Shown here: piece by piece, positions 50,101-62,500 of the stretch
How the letters are laid out: every line of letters starts with the position of its first letter
How positions within the stretch are numbered: position 1 is the first letter of the stretch
Assembly (NCBI GenBank): GCA_013397115.1
Contig: VWZW01002451.1
Location: 1-64,000 of the forward strand
Source of the DNA: Edolisoma coerulescens
Taxonomy: Eukaryota > Chordata > Aves > Passeriformes > Campephagidae
DNA: 64,000 nt
Reading direction: 5' to 3'
The notes under the pieces: model-generated
What the model was told of the DNA's origin: nothing
The model's input: only the letters and a program-made list of their open reading frames with translations
Databases searched by the model: none
Made by a program: the position numbers and the translations under genes

Positions 50101-53100
50101 TGAGTGCAATGCAGACATAATGCCACAGGTCAGGTTGGGAATAGGTATCTTGAGTGAGGTTTAAAAATTAGGAACTTCTGTTCTTCTCTAAAAGAGGCTG
50201 CAATATTATGACCATATTACTTCCCATCATCATGGGGTTGTCCCCATCCTGCATCTTGTAGTAGCCTATAAACCCACTGCCCAGTTCCCAAACACACTCT
50301 AGGACACTCATACCTTCTTCCTTCTCTTTGCCTTTACAGGGCTCTCTTGCTTTTCTTCAGTCTGGCTTAAAAAACACTCTGTAGGCTGCAAAACACATTT
50401 GAAAAAAAAGAAGTAAGAGAAAAAAAGTCACCAAAGGGACGCAAAGGGGGTAAGAGGAGATACAGAAACTATAATGCTGGGTTAGGAAAAAACAAATAAA
50501 ACTGTACTTCCCCACCTGTAGAAGGAATCAAATTCTTACAGTTATATGTATATAAAATAATTTTGTAATTGAGATTTTTGTTGCAACCAAGAGAGGGAAT
50601 AAAATAAGAGAAAATTGAAACATTCAGGGTGTAGTCATAATTCCATAAAACAGTGAAAAGCAGGTTTTGGTACTTAAAAAAAAATCAGGAGGAAAATATG
50701 AACAAAATCTACCACTAAATTTATATTCTTAGTCTCCATTATTGTGTGTGATAGTTTTTCTAAACTTTGCCAGTAGTGTTCTAAAATAACTGGGTCTAAG
50801 GTGAGCATCCAGACAGTGAAAAATAGCATGGAACAGGGCAAGATTAATTGGAAACAATCATGCTCTGGAGTTCCTTCTACACTTGTAATGCAAAATTTAG
50901 GAAAACATGTTTCAAATTTGTCCAACCCCATTCTTGCTTTGTTTCCTCATAGCACGCAGGGTCAAACATACACAAGAAAAATACATGGTGCATTTCAGAA
51001 TAATCCAACATGTGCTGCTATCATTAACCCTCTTTTGTGCCTGAGTGAACAGGCTGAATTGGTCCATTTGTACCAGAGTCCCTGTTCACATAATCCAGGG
51101 GTAGGATTTGTCCTTAGCCACCTAAAATTGTCCAAAACAGCAGAAGCGAGGCACAGACTTCCCTTGTTTTGAGCACAGCAGTTCTCTTTTCTTTTGCCTT
51201 CTTAGGGCCTTCTACCTCATGGAAATGCAAATTTATCTACATAGACAGGCTCTGGAACTTAATAAGTGACTTGATGAAGAGTAATGGGAAAATAGGCTGA
51301 GCTGCAGGAAAAACCTCCATGCTACTATGATGCATTTGGCTGGAAGACTCAGCTCTTGTGAGAAAATGTGGAGAAGACTCATCACATGGAGCGTTAAAAA
51401 ACTCAGGAACAGCAAATCCAGCACTCCTCCCTGGGGTAAGCCTGAAAGAAAAGCATCAGCAGGAAAGGGAGCGCAGCTGAAAGCCAGAGAAGCTGTTCCT
51501 TAGTTCCCCTAGGAAGCAGCTTCAGTCAGGCCAAGAGGGCCAAAGCAAGGCTAGCAGAAGTTCCGGGTGTCTGGGCCTTTCTGAGCCCTCCTTGCACTGC
51601 CCCACCTTATCAGGAGGACACTTCATGGCAACTGGCACTAAATGACACATCCCAGCACACTCCTTTCCAACTCTCACAGCCTTATCAGAAGCATTTTTTG
51701 AAGTTTAGTTGGTCATGTTATGCCTACATTTCTCTTTTCCTCCTCACTCCCTTGGCTAAATTAGCTATAAAAACATGCTCAACACAAATAAATGACCTCT
51801 TGCTTTCTGTGCTGTGATGCAGCCACACTCACTGCCCTTGCAGATGCAGCAGTACTGTATGGCAGTGGCTCTGAAACTGGTTGAGGATTGAAATGAAACT
51901 TAGGAATTGCCAGAGAAGATTTGGCTGGGGACTTGCTACAGCCAGCAAAGCACTCTACAGCTACGACTGGAATGTAACACAGCCTGCATCAAAACCCATG
52001 AGAAGCTGTGATAGGGATCATATCTCGCCTCAACAACAGAGATCTGTACCTGTGATTTTCTCAGGTATAAACAGAGACTATCTTCACTAGAAATGAAGGG
52101 AATGATTGCAAGTGGAAACTCACTTAAATTAACAAAATTGTCCCAGAGTTAATATAAGATTTTTTGTTTTATTTTTGGTTTGTTTCTATTTTAAAAATCT
52201 CTGTCCTGACTCTGATTCAAGTGTTTTTAAAACACCACCATACATTTCTTCATTCCTATCCCTACCATTAGCATTCCCAGACACTGAGACTGAAACAGAG
52301 CTACCCTCTGCTCTACTCTTACACATCCCAGCTGTCCATAGATACTTAAAGGCCATTTACCAGGTGTTTATATCATAAATTTTATGTTCAACATCCTATT
52401 TTATGCAGAGAACAAGCCTTTGGATTGCTTCAGTCAAGGGATACCTACAAGCAATCAAAAAGTCAGAAAAAGGCCAACCCGAATCTCTCTCCTCCTGTGG
52501 AGTATGATGGTTCCCTATCCCAGTGGTGCTACCACTCTTCCAGCATATTGAAATATGTCACTCATTCACTTTGGGCCCATTTCTCCCTTCTTATACACTG
52601 TGAACTGCTTTACATAACTCTGCAAACACTCCCAACTCATATCTGTATGAGAAAAGAATGAAATGTGCCACACAACTGAAAAAATTTCTCTAAAAGAAAA
52701 AAACTTCTCACTGCTAAGCCTTCATTCAAATGTTTGAAAGTATCACCAAATGCCATGGCTTCTTTTTTGAAGGCAGTACGTAACCCTTTCTTTCAGGAGA
52801 CAGAGAAACACACAGCAGGCAACACAAGCACGCAGTAGGCTTGTAGTCAAAGGCTTTCTTCCTTAGAGAAGCATGGTAAGGCTCAAAATTACCTCCTTTA
52901 CACTGCATATTGTGTTGGTTTAACACAGCCTGGGTTTTGGTGGGGGCGGGAGAAAAGCGGCTCGAAACGTCTATGTCCGGCACAGAGCCAGTCGCTGAAG
53001 GCTCTGACGATGGGCAGGTTACTGGCCCAGTTACACAAGCTGGTAACGCCTCTGTGATGACATGTTTAACAAAGGAAAAAACTGTGGGAAGCTCTCTTTC

Positions 53101-56100
53101 TTCTTCTGAGGGGTGGTGAGGCGGCTGCTGGGGCCCATCCCAGCGGGGGCTGCCGGGGGCTGCGCGGCCGGGGCCCTCCCGAGGCCAGGACCACGTGGCA
53201 GGATCCCTCCTGAGGCCGGGACCGTGAGGCGGGGACTGCGTGGCCGGGGCCACCCGTGCGATGCTGGCAGAGACCATGTGGCCAGTGATGAAAACATGGC
53301 AAACAACTCCCCAATATGAAGCCCAGACAAAATCAACCTTTTCAGCGCAGCGAAGCTCTATAAGAACTTTTCAGTTGATGGAACTTGAGAACAAACGAAC
53401 NTGGTGAGGCGGCTGCTGGGGCCCATCCCAGCGGGGGCTGCCGGGGGCTGCGCGGCCGGGGCCCTCCCGAGGCCAGGACCACGTGGCAGGATCCCTCCTG
53501 AGGCCGGGACCGTGAGGCGGGGACTGCGTGGCCGGGGCCACCCGTGCGATGCTGGCAGAGACCATGTGGCCAGTGATGAAANTCCCTGTAATTCATGAGG
53601 TGCACGGGGGGATGCAGAGATCCACGCACAGCCCGTGAGGAACAGTGCTCACGCTGGAGCACGTGGATACTGAAAAGCTTTAATTTAGTGAGGAACTCGA
53701 ATAGAAAGATGAGCCTTGCTTTGAGAAATAGAGGAAGAGAGCCTTCGCTTCCAAACTAGAACAGCTCATCCTTAAAAGACTAAACCCCATGAACTAAAAT
53801 GACCCATGCTAGGCAGTTGTGGGAAGACTGCTTGGCCCGTGGGAGGGACTGATGTTACAGCAGGTTTGGGTGGGACTGCTGCTTGTGGAAGTTAAAACCA
53901 TGCTAGAAAAGTTCACAGAGAATTATCTCCGGTGGGAAGGATCCCACAGCACAGCAGAAGAAAGAAACACTTTTCCTCAAGCGTACTGAAGAAAGATTTT
54001 TAAGAAGTGAAAGACTGACCAAAACCCCATGTTTTGTCTCCCTGCGCAGTTGGTGGAAAGAGGGAGGGACTGGGAAGGAAAGGTGTTCTAAAGATTTATT
54101 TTAGTTCTCATTACCATTTTTACTTTTAATTCTGTTAATAATAAATTTTCTTTACACTGTTTAAGTTTTGAGCCTGTTTTGCCCTTAAAATGCTTTTCCC
54201 CTAATCCTTATCTCAGCTCATGAAGTTTTCATGTTAATTTCCCCTCCTCTGCTTAGCTATAGCAGAGGAAAATGAGTGAATAGTTTTTCATGGGCACCTG
54301 GCATTTAGCCAGCATCAAACCTCGACACATATATATGTATTTAGGCATAGTATATTATTAGCCCAGAAACAGTAAATCCACTTTATTCAGATCTTAAAAA
54401 TAATGACATAAAAAAAGAAAAACTTCATGGTGGTGAATGGCTGTAAACTTACACGTCTTTGATGATCTGCAGTCTAAAATATTTCAGCATCTGATCTAGC
54501 CTGAACTTCTGACCCTTATCCAAACATTAGTTGCCTACCTACTCATGCAATAGCTCTTTGCATGCCACCCTTAAGGAAAGGTCACTTGCATGCTTTTCTT
54601 ATGTAAGACACAAAGCAGACAACCAACTGTTTTTTGACACGGCTCCCTTGTGCTCTGTGTTTTTATGCTATTTTTACATGGAAATTCTTAAAATGCAGAA
54701 AACAGGAAATGTGTGCCGAGACCACTGATTTATGAACTGAAATGTCATAAATTCCTTGTTTGTTAATCATACACAGAACATAAAATATTTCCTGTATTAT
54801 GTTTCTAACATGATTTTTTTCTTTACATGCTGCCAAAGTTACGGGAAATTCAAATGTAGAGTGAAAACAGTCTTGCATGTGTGTGAAAGTTTGCATTCCA
54901 GGTCAGCCACACACTCTGACTTTTGGAGTTTGTGACAAAGTAAACACATCACTGCGTCATTCAGACTGGAGACAGATTATTCATTTCACTGTAAGCCCAA
55001 GGACAGCCTGCAGACTAGGAACATAGATGCTCATAACTCTGTTTGGTTGTCTCGTGACAGGCTTTAAGGTGCCAAGACCATTGCAGAATAAGGCAGGGAT
55101 GAGTAAAATGGGTTATGTTATTTGCACCAGAACTACAAAACTACCAGCTTTCCATAAATACGTCTCATTTTGTATGTTTAAAAGATGTGCAATAACACAT
55201 CCATGACTTTGAGCTCCCACAAAGCATTTCCCTCTTGCAGTTTCACATCTAAACATTGAATTACCTGATTCCAACATGCAGGCTGATATTCTTTATATGA
55301 CAGAAAGACCAGTGGCAGGTGTTCTGCTACAGCTGAGCAGTGCCAGGCCACCTTGGCAAGTAACTTGTGTTGGCTATCCTTTCTAATGTTCTCATAAAAA
55401 GGGTCAAGCAACCCTTCCAAACAGAGTGTCTTAACCTACTTCTAAATGCCTGAGTGAAAATGGTGATAAAAAGTGGCTCCATAAGAATTCTCACTCCTCA
55501 GCATCTGACCCCCGGTAGAGCATGTACAAAGGCAATACAGCTTTCTCCTGTATTGCTTGGTTCTCCTTCCTAATCAAAACATTGATCTAATTCAGATATT
55601 TGGATCACTTCACCTTTGGTCTCTTTGGAAAGACATCCAAAAGCATAGTAATTGCTACCATGTTGTTTACACTTCTCTGTTACAAAAAAAAAGAACAACC
55701 CAGCAAATGGCTTTCACTTGGGCAATTGCCTAGGCATTACAGAGTGAATTTACTATTGACCTAGGGGTCAAAATTAATATCCATAACCTCAAGGAGAGAG
55801 AGCTTCCAATGTAATTTTAGCTTTCTGACAGCCACTCAGTCGATTCTCCTGGGTGGTATGAGGAAGGCAGAACAAATTTACCTTCCAACAAGAAACTTCT
55901 TAAAATCAGCCGACCTCTAGATGACTTTTTTCCTCAAACTGGGGTGATGCTGCCTACTCCCTGGCATACTCCATGTAATGCTGAACAACACACTTCCTAT
56001 TGGCATTAAATGAAGTTTTTAGCAGTGCAAGAGTCAGAAAACATCAATCCATGTAGACCTAAATTCTTTTTCATTTGGACATTGCACTGGGGACATGCTT

Positions 56101-56546
56101 GGGTAGAGAATCTGTACAATACATAAATACAGCTTTCCAGACTTTGTGTGGGCAGGGAGAGGAAAAGATTGCAGGGGAGGATATTCAGTAGCACTTGTAC
56201 CACTAGACAGTCACTTTGTAGGACAGGCCTGGCAATCTCAACTCACAAAAAACAGGTGTGAAGTCATTACTGAAATGTACTAGAACGTGATCACTTTCAA
56301 ATAAGGCAACATAATTTAAACAAAAAATTCGGTACATGAACAGATCAGGTAGACTGAAGAAAACTGTCCCCTTACTGAAAAAACCCAGATTATATTTCCC
56401 TATGCATTACCATCTTTGTGCTAAATAATTGCTTAATTTACAAACCTGCTTTCTTTTCTTTTTCACACCAGGTTTGGAATCTGAATCTTGACGTGTTGCT
56501 GTCCTGTTATCAGTTGCTTTTTCAATAGCTTCATCATCTGAAGGAT
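35030..56546 (-). CDS. CMSS1: CMSS1, all but the first coding exon
   Basis: CMSS1 is the homologue of yeast Cms1, a nucleolar protein linked to assembly of the small ribosomal subunit. Nine exons in order: 56546-56446, 50385-50314, 47267-47138, 44402-44343, 43654-43552, 42113-42053, 41214-41127, 39344-39256 and 35113-35030. They give 261 codons after the incomplete first codon, then stop, with all phases consistent. An acidic and then lysine-rich N-terminal part (KKKRKQ, KAKRRKK) precedes a domain resembling a DEAD-box helicase fold. GVGTPGRVKALVEQ stands where helicases have motif Ib, and ILDWNWRDQKLRRMMDIPE where motif II would be. The DEAD acidic pattern is not kept, and no Walker A loop is evident. 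Human CMSS1 is 279 residues, so only about 20 N-terminal residues are missing, beyond 64,000. Confidence 0.93.
35114..39255 (-). other. last CMSS1 intron
   Basis: It holds the long CR1 copy at 38140-38990, a poly-T run near 37583-37601 and an A-rich tract near 38009-38040. No further coding exon was recognised. Confidence 0.6.
38140..38990 (-). mobile_element. CR1 LINE, 5'-truncated, with decayed ORF2 C-terminus
   Basis: This is the longest repeat of its type here. On the minus strand an open frame (38692-38186) reads LESCQRRVMGLDR, then RLDIRKRFFTQRVVGHWNRL, the C-terminal end of CR1 reverse transcriptase. Further upstream pieces (RDLGVLV) lie in another frame, so the ORF is broken. The 3' end has the usual CR1 tail near tcacagaatcatggaatatg. 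Confidence 0.9.
39256..39344 (-). CDS. CMSS1: CMSS1 coding exon with motif II-like block
   Basis: The acceptor is ttgcctttttag and the donor CCTGAG|gtattg. It encodes GLCLNSTKYMILDWNWRDQK, then LRRMMDIPE. The DWNWRDQKLRRMMDIPE stretch is nearly invariant in vertebrate CMSS1. Confidence 0.95.
40030..40235 (-). mobile_element. CR1 LINE 3' fragment
   Basis: It runs from gaattggaatggcttagatt through cttccagggatggggcatcc, the pattern of an avian CR1 3' end. The sense strand is minus. Confidence 0.8.
41127..41214 (-). CDS. CMSS1: CMSS1 coding exon with TPGR motif
   Basis: The acceptor is tctcttcaaattag and the donor GAGCAAG|gtagga. It encodes IKEQMNMLEKGVFHIGVGTP, then GRVKALVEQ. It is 88 bases and leaves in phase 1. 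Confidence 0.93.
42053..42113 (-). CDS. CMSS1: CMSS1 coding exon
   Basis: A short 61-base exon between acceptor cattgctag-like sequence and donor CATAAAG|gtaggg. It encodes SMTAFKGDCRVLKLFAKHIK, matching human SMTAFRGDGKVIKLFAKHIK. Confidence 0.93.
43552..43654 (-). CDS. CMSS1: CMSS1 coding exon
   Basis: The acceptor is ccattgcag and the donor CTCATCAA|gtatgt. It encodes CPKWAKLRRNHKEKKSVVML, then VLCSSALRSLELI, closely matching the human exon. Confidence 0.95.
44343..44402 (-). CDS. CMSS1: CMSS1 coding exon
   Basis: A 60-base exon between acceptor atgttttcag and donor GAAGGAAA|gtgagt. It encodes SCFLPANDLSHSFSSYLKE, matching human SCFLKANDLTHSLSSYLKE. Confidence 0.95.
44403..47137 (-). other. 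CMSS1 intron, nothing further seen
   Basis: Unique AT-rich intron. Short open frames on both strands show no family features, and no repeat was recognised. Confidence 0.5.
47138..47267 (-). CDS. CMSS1: CMSS1 coding exon
   Basis: The acceptor is ggattttttag and the donor CTGCCAG|gtaact. It encodes KKISDVLQKSAPKPGVPADL, then NRSVIEIEELKLP, matching human KKITDVLAKSEPKPGLPEDL. Confidence 0.95.
47927..47961. repeat. alternating GTAAC/GTTAC half-site array
   Basis: Five 5-base half-sites alternate strand by strand: GTAAC at 47927, GTTAC at 47934, GTAAC at 47942, GTTAC at 47949 and GTAAC at 47957. Spacing is 7-8 bases. It can also be read as two tandem 15-base units, each an inverted repeat. Confidence 0.85.
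49628..49672. repeat. hairpin-forming inverted repeat
   Basis: The inner arms GAGTAAGTAC (49643-49652) and GTACTTACTC (49654-49663) are perfect with a one-base centre. The outer arms GCTCTGG (49628-49634) and CCAGAGC (49666-49672) are also perfect, separated from the inner arms by an asymmetric internal loop. Confidence 0.85.
50314..50385 (-). CDS. CMSS1: CMSS1 coding exon
   Basis: A 72-base exon between acceptor tgttttgcag and donor AGGAAGAAG|gtatga. It encodes PTECFLSQTEEKQE, then VKAKRRKK, matching the human PKECFLIQ...RKRRKK. The basic end is a likely nucleolar or nuclear signal. Confidence 0.92.
52911..54327 (+). mobile_element. long solo LTR with CATAT target duplication
   Basis: The element starts TGTGTTGGTTTAACACAGCC and ends AACCTCGACA. 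CATAT flanks it at 52906-52910 and 54328-54332. It has a GC-rich segment in its 5' half, aataataaa near 54137-54145 as a polyadenylation signal, and no gag, pol or env region. The apparent length of 1.4 kb is inflated by an N-bounded duplicated block. It is an avian endogenous-retrovirus LTR, inserted opposite to CMSS1. Confidence 0.8.
53114..53581. repeat. 180-bp GC-rich block repeated between Ns, probable assembly artefact
   Basis: Bases 53114-53293 recur at 53402-53581 with an offset of 288, apparently without change. The second copy is bounded by single n characters at 53401 and 53582. It looks like a short contig of the GC-rich LTR core placed by scaffolding. The true local structure is unresolved. 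Confidence 0.85.
56446..56546 (-). CDS. CMSS1: CMSS1 most upstream exon in window
   Basis: The acceptor is tttttctgattag and the donor AAAGCAG|gtttgt. It encodes PSDDEAIEKATDNRTATRQD, then KPGVKKKRKQ: an acidic stretch followed by a basic cluster. It enters in phase 1, so the start codon lies in an exon further right, beyond the window. Confidence 0.85.
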
Positions 56547-59500
56547 CTAATCAGAAAAAAAGAAGAGTTCTTGTTACTGTTTTTCAAATCCATCTATCCA
56601 TCTTTGCATTCCAAAATAGGGAAAAAATCTCCTGCTGAAAGGTTGTCACAATAATATAATCTCATGATTGGCAACAGATACAGCTGTAACAAATACATTC
56701 TTCTTGCTAAGTTTGCTGATGCTTCTTTCAAAATAAAGTTATTTCCTCCTACTAAAACAAGTCTTGCAGATGACGGGAAAAAAAAATTCCAAGCAAACAC
56801 CTACAAAAATGCACAAAATCCCCATTCCAAGCTCCCAAATGCCTTACTAACACACATTAAGGAGGAAAAATTACAAGACAGATATAATGTCCTATTGTAT
56901 AAAAATACATGTACACGTTTCCTGCAAGTACATTTTAATTGTGTCTCTTACTTCAGTAATAATTGGACAAAGGCACCACTCCCAAAGTTTGAGCAGAATG
57001 TCCACAAGACTAAAACACACTTAGGTTTTAAAAGACAGCTATTTCAGTTCAGATGTCTCTACCCATTCTCTTCTTCATCTCTTTTATCTACAGATAGACT
57101 TTGGAGAAAAAATAAATGCACAGCAACAGCTCCCTCTAATAGTATTATAAAAGTGCTTTAGATGTATTCAAATACAGACATTTCTGCTGGGGACCAAGTT
57201 ACTTCCCTGATTAGTGCCAGAAGCATTATCATCCATCAAACCGAATTAATTCAACTTCTGTAATTGGAATATTTCTGCCCAACAGGTATTCAGTCATTAT
57301 TGCAATCTCCTGTATTACAAAGCTGAAAATTTACAGTTTCAAGATTAAGTTATTTATTTTGAAAAGAGAGGAATAGAAGGATTTCTTAAGCATCACTCCA
57401 AGTATAGATGATATAACTACATCTATGCAGTCACTAGTTGTAAGCAGAGTAAACTGATGGCCAGAGAACCTGAGAGAGAGAAAATCAGTTATAGCTGGTA
57501 TTTACTTATTCCATGTTGAAATAGCTACCTACTGAAAAAAGGTAATGTGAAAAATACACAAAAGAATTTAAGTGAAAGGTAAGTAAATGGATGAAAGGGG
57601 TGAGGGGAAAGAATCTCTATTAATCCACAAATGCAACATTATATATTATGTGGCAAATAAGGCAGTGGCTTTGAATATCCTAATGTGACAGAATGGGTAA
57701 CAAAATGGGTAACAGAAAGACCAGTGTCTATGTAAATAACATATTTATTCCTGGAAAGATACCATCTCATAATCTTCACTCCTTTTTCCCACCTTGGAAA
57801 ACCTGTGTAACAGTCAGCACCCTGAAGTTGGGTTCTGACAGCTGTTAGGAGTTCAAGAAAGTATAGCAAGTTGAAAGATAGTAAAGAAAATCAGTGAAGG
57901 TTTTAGCAGGTTGGATGCCATTTGTAATGAAATCTTACTTGGTTTAGATTAGATTCTTGGCAAACCACAGGAGCTTTAGAAAGAGAGCAGCAACTGAGAA
58001 GAGAATTTGTTTTCTGTTCAGTACAACTAAGAGACTCCTAAGTGAAGAGGGCACATAAATATGTTAATGAACTTAATTAAGACCAAAATAAATGCCATGG
58101 AAGAAATGACAGCACTTGTTTGCATCTCAACATAGGATGAAAACATATTCTGAAATCTTAAAATAGGAATTCACCAAGAAAAGCCCTTGCTTTCCAGCTC
58201 TAGAGCAAATGCAGGAATGTATGCAGCAAATGAACATTACAGCTCAGCCGGCCTATCTGCTTCATCCTCTTTGCAGGCACAGCCTCAGATCAGAGCTGAA
58301 TGGACTGTGGCCACACGAGTGCCAGAGCTCATGCAGCCATTATGTGCCTAGTCCTGTACAGCCCAACACATGGCAGCAGGTGAACAGGGGAACAAAGAAA
58401 GCTCAAAGTTTGTGAGACAAAGTTTTTCCTTACATTACAGGCCAAATATCATACTCCTGAGGATGTCCAAGTGTTCCTGTACCCTACAGCTGTCCCTGCA
58501 CAGCAGCAGATCTTTCCTGCCTATTCCTCTCTGAAGTCACTGAGCACTTATGTCCTCCAGCCACTTTGGAATCTCAGATACAACACTTGGTTAGAAGAAG
58601 CTGAAAAATCACATCATTCAGCATACTCCAGAAAGTTTAAAAGGTGTCTTGGTAATTCAGTGTTACCACTGGCCATTACCACGGGCTTGTTTCCCTGTGT
58701 ATCACTCTTCCTCTGGCAAATTTATTGTACTATATTTTGGTAGGGCAGCTTCTGTACTTAAGGACTGACTTCTGAGTCGTTTGCCCCGACTTCAGAGAAA
58801 CTGAAAGTGTGACCAGCTTTAATACACACCAGCTCCACATCCCTGGGGTCTTGGACACATTGCATTGAAGAAGGCTGTGGAGAAGTGATATAAATGAAGT
58901 ACATCAAAGAAACCAGAAATTGCCTCTTCATCCCTCTTCCTCACTGCGCTTGAGCCCCAAACACCCACTCCAAAATGAATTTGTGCATGTCTCACTGAAC
59001 TGAACTGCTGTGTGAGCTCTTTCCAATGTTTCACATTGAAAATAAATGAGAATTGCATCAAATAGATTCAGGGGAAGCTGCCCGTGATCTGCAAGCATTC
59101 TTTCTGAAATCCCACTTGGCATGTTCCAAAAGGCAAACAGGAGTCGTGTAAGTTTTAAATAACTTCTTCTCTTTCTCACAAGTAAAAGACATGCTGCTAG
59201 CAATAGCAGTCTAAAACTGGACAAATGGTTTCCATGATCTGAAATAGCCTGACAATGTGCCACCTGTTCACTGCTTATTTGAGTTTTGGACAGCACTACA
59301 TGGTGCAATGTCCTCTGCTCTCAGCAAGAAGTGAGAGAAGAGGGCACAGACTCAGACTCAACAAACATCAGTGAAAACAGTTCAAATTTGAGCATCTTTC
59401 TGCAGTATGGATAACTTTGTATCTATTCCAGAAAAAATCACCCACATCCCAGTCAGGACAGCAGCTCGTCTCAGCCTGTAATTGTTTGTGACACCATGTC

Positions 59501-62500
59501 AGCTCCTGTGATGACAGGAGCATTTTGTTGCAGGCATCAAAGTACCACGGGCCAGTCTCTGCCAACCATGCTCACATTAAACCATGTACCTTTCTCTGCA
59601 AATAGTTACCTTGATGTCAGTAAGGTTATTCACAAAATAAATCATAACTTGATGCAAATAAATGCAGAAGCTCACAGATCACAAACATGTCTGTAACAGA
59701 CCAGCCAGCACTGTTTGCTCTGCTTAGAGGTGTTGAGCTTCTCAGGAGACTCCTCTCTGCCAGAACAGGAGATTTCACAAATCCTTCCTTAATAAAAAGC
59801 TGGTGCAAATGCAGAACCTAATTGATTAATAGAAAGTTGACTTTCATCTGACTTGAGGTGCAAAGGAGCGGGCAGGCAGGCGCTGACAGGACACACTGCT
59901 TAGAGGGTGATGCTGTTGAGCACAGCAATTCTCTGCCTCTGCTTTCCTGAGACTTACGGCATTTACGCAACCACAAGGTCATCAAAGGCATCAGAACAGT
60001 CATAAAACGCTCTCAATATAGAAAAATAAACAGCAATTCCACAACTCTCCACGTGCTTTGCTTTGGTATTACATCAGCAGCATGGCACATACTAACAGGC
60101 TTCCCAGTCATGAAGTATTTATATATGATCTTATTTTGAACCATGCAAAAATGGAAAAAGCCATTTCTGCTTCACATGCATGCACATACAGACAGACACA
60201 CACACACACAAAGACTTTCTCATTCGTATCAATCACTGTTTAAAATCATCCAGTGCACTGGTTTCTAACTTACAAATTTAATATTAACATATACATGTAT
60301 GCCTTAGTACATCAATATGTGTACTAATTATATCCATGTAAACACACATATTAATATATACGCATCTACATGTTTATACACATTCACATAAAAAAGTACA
60401 GAGATATTTAGACAATTTAACAGGTTCCCTTTAATAATCACCTTTATTAACAAATGTATTCACTAAGAATACATTTTTTTTTCATTATTTACTATAGTAT
60501 TTTTAAAGGCAAACAAGACCTTAGTGATATAGGATGTAATGACATGTGCTTTGATGTGAATGCAATTTTGTTCATATAAAATAGCTAGTGCATACAAATT
60601 TGCATTTGCTAGGCTGATTCACCATTACTTAAGACTTCTGACCTTCACATGCCTCTTTTCTACTCTGAAATTATTAACATAGGAGTTATAGTGACCACAA
60701 CATAAATAATTAATTCCTGCAAGAACCAAGGCTGACTGAAAAAGTTACAACTGAAAATAATCTTAAAATTCTTTGGGAAATGCAACTTGTGTGTCAAGCC
60801 AGCATATGACTGAAATAAAGATAAAGGCAGCTCACAGGAATTATGGCAGTCATGGGAAGCTTGCTACAAGATGAGAATATGAAGAAAACAAAAGCAGCTT
60901 TTTGAGAGAGAAAGGAGGCAAGGTTCTTAGAACTCTTCATAATGTAGGAACAACCAACGTGTAATTAAAAAGAAAGCTTGGAACAGAAATATGTTCTAAA
61001 TACCCAAAGATAAGTGAGAGAAGAATTTTTGCTTTGTTTTGGGGTTTTTTTTTTTTGGGTTTTTTTTGATCTGGAAGCTAAGTGCGATCAGGCATCTATT
61101 TGGTGTCCAAAAGGCTCCCAGTGACAGAGGCCAGTACAGGACAAGTTCATTTCTTACCTTTAAATTAATCTCTGTGACAAAATTTGGAGGGAATATGTTT
61201 TACATGCCCACAACTTTTATTTGAAGTATCTGCCTGCAATCAGACATGCTCTGGAACAGAAATCCCTGCTTTTTCCCACATGCTCGCATCAGGGCTATGT
61301 ATCAGTACTAAACTAGAATTACATGAAAACAAAGGTTGTACAAAATTTATTATGCCTCCTCCTCCCCTTTCCCAATTTCCATCCTTCTCTGCCTGTTCTA
61401 AAATTGTCTCATATCTGAAACCAGATTTTAAATAAAGCCTCTGTTTTCTACTTTTTAACAAAAAGCTCAGTATGCTGTGGAAACAGGTTTTATATTTGTT
61501 ATGCTCTCTTTCTAGTTTCAGACATGTTACAGGAAATTATGTGCTTGTCTTTATTTTGTAGGTAGGCATAGTTCACTCAGTTTGGGTGTGCTATGATGGA
61601 TGAATTTCAGACTGCTTTTCAAGTGGTATTTTTATTTACTGGTTGATTAAATTGTACTGATCTGTGTACATTAATGCCGGGGGGAAATACTTCTCAGGGC
61701 TCCCACCTCTAAATTCAGTAGATTGAAACATATTTGGTGCCAGTTAAAATGCCCAGTGTGTTGGGCACATCTTGACGCTTTTCTTAATTGCCATTTTTCT
61801 TTGGGAGGAAGGGAGAAGAGGGGCAGAGATGAGGTCAGAGAAAATAAAAATTCTGACACTTCCTTATTATTCGCAGTTTTGCTATTAAAAACTGGCCTCA
61901 ATCTTCAGTGAATCAGATTAAGTAATCTCAAGGTCAATGAACTACTTGGAACTTTTCTCACTGCATTTCTCCTCCATGTCCCATCAGGTACACACAATGC
62001 AAGGTCAATTAAATTTCTGTAAAATGAAACAGCTGTCAGCAAAACTGGCTCCCAAGTCCCTGTTCATCCTTGCTCAGCTGAGAGGGCTCCTGTTGCCAGC
62101 AGAGTTGTGCTGATCACAGTAGCTGGGCTAAAAGTGGCAATGACAGTGTTTTAACACGCCCCTACGGTACCACTCCTCGAGGCAGCAGAGAACACAGGGC
62201 TCAGGCAGGTCCTGCCACGCTGCCCACCAGTACCCAAACAACAGATGAGCTCTTCTAAATGCAACAGGCCTGGCTGGTGGGCTGGCTAACTAAGAAAAAA
62301 GGATTCACATACTTCCCTGACAAAAGGGAAAGGTTCTGCACAGCAGTGGGAGAAGGAGGTGCAGAATTCAGCGGTTCACAGAAGCCCAAACCGCCTCCTG
62401 GACAAATCCCAAATTACTCAGCTGTGTGCCACCAGCACAGCTAACCCCAAAAGGAGGATCTCTTTCATGTCTACCAGGTCAATCCTCCCTAAGTGCCCTC

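Larger units (their letters stand above)
47268..50313 (-). other. CMSS1 intron with two symmetric sequences
   Basis: No exon was recognised. The intron carries the GTTAC/GTAAC array at 47927-47961 and a long interrupted palindrome at 49628-49672, listed separately. Open frames at 48254-48640 and 48481-48927 overlap on opposite strands and show no domain. Confidence 0.5.
50386..56445 (-). other. CMSS1 intron carrying a solo LTR
   Basis: No coding exon was recognised. The main content is the LTR at 52911-54327 with its N-bounded duplicated block. The rest is unique AT-rich DNA. Confidence 0.5.

Noticed and set aside
52726..53277. 183-codon minus-strand open frame, rich in Pro and Arg
   Set aside because: It overlaps the antisense of the GC-rich LTR core. 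Its composition follows from GC content, and it has no domain.
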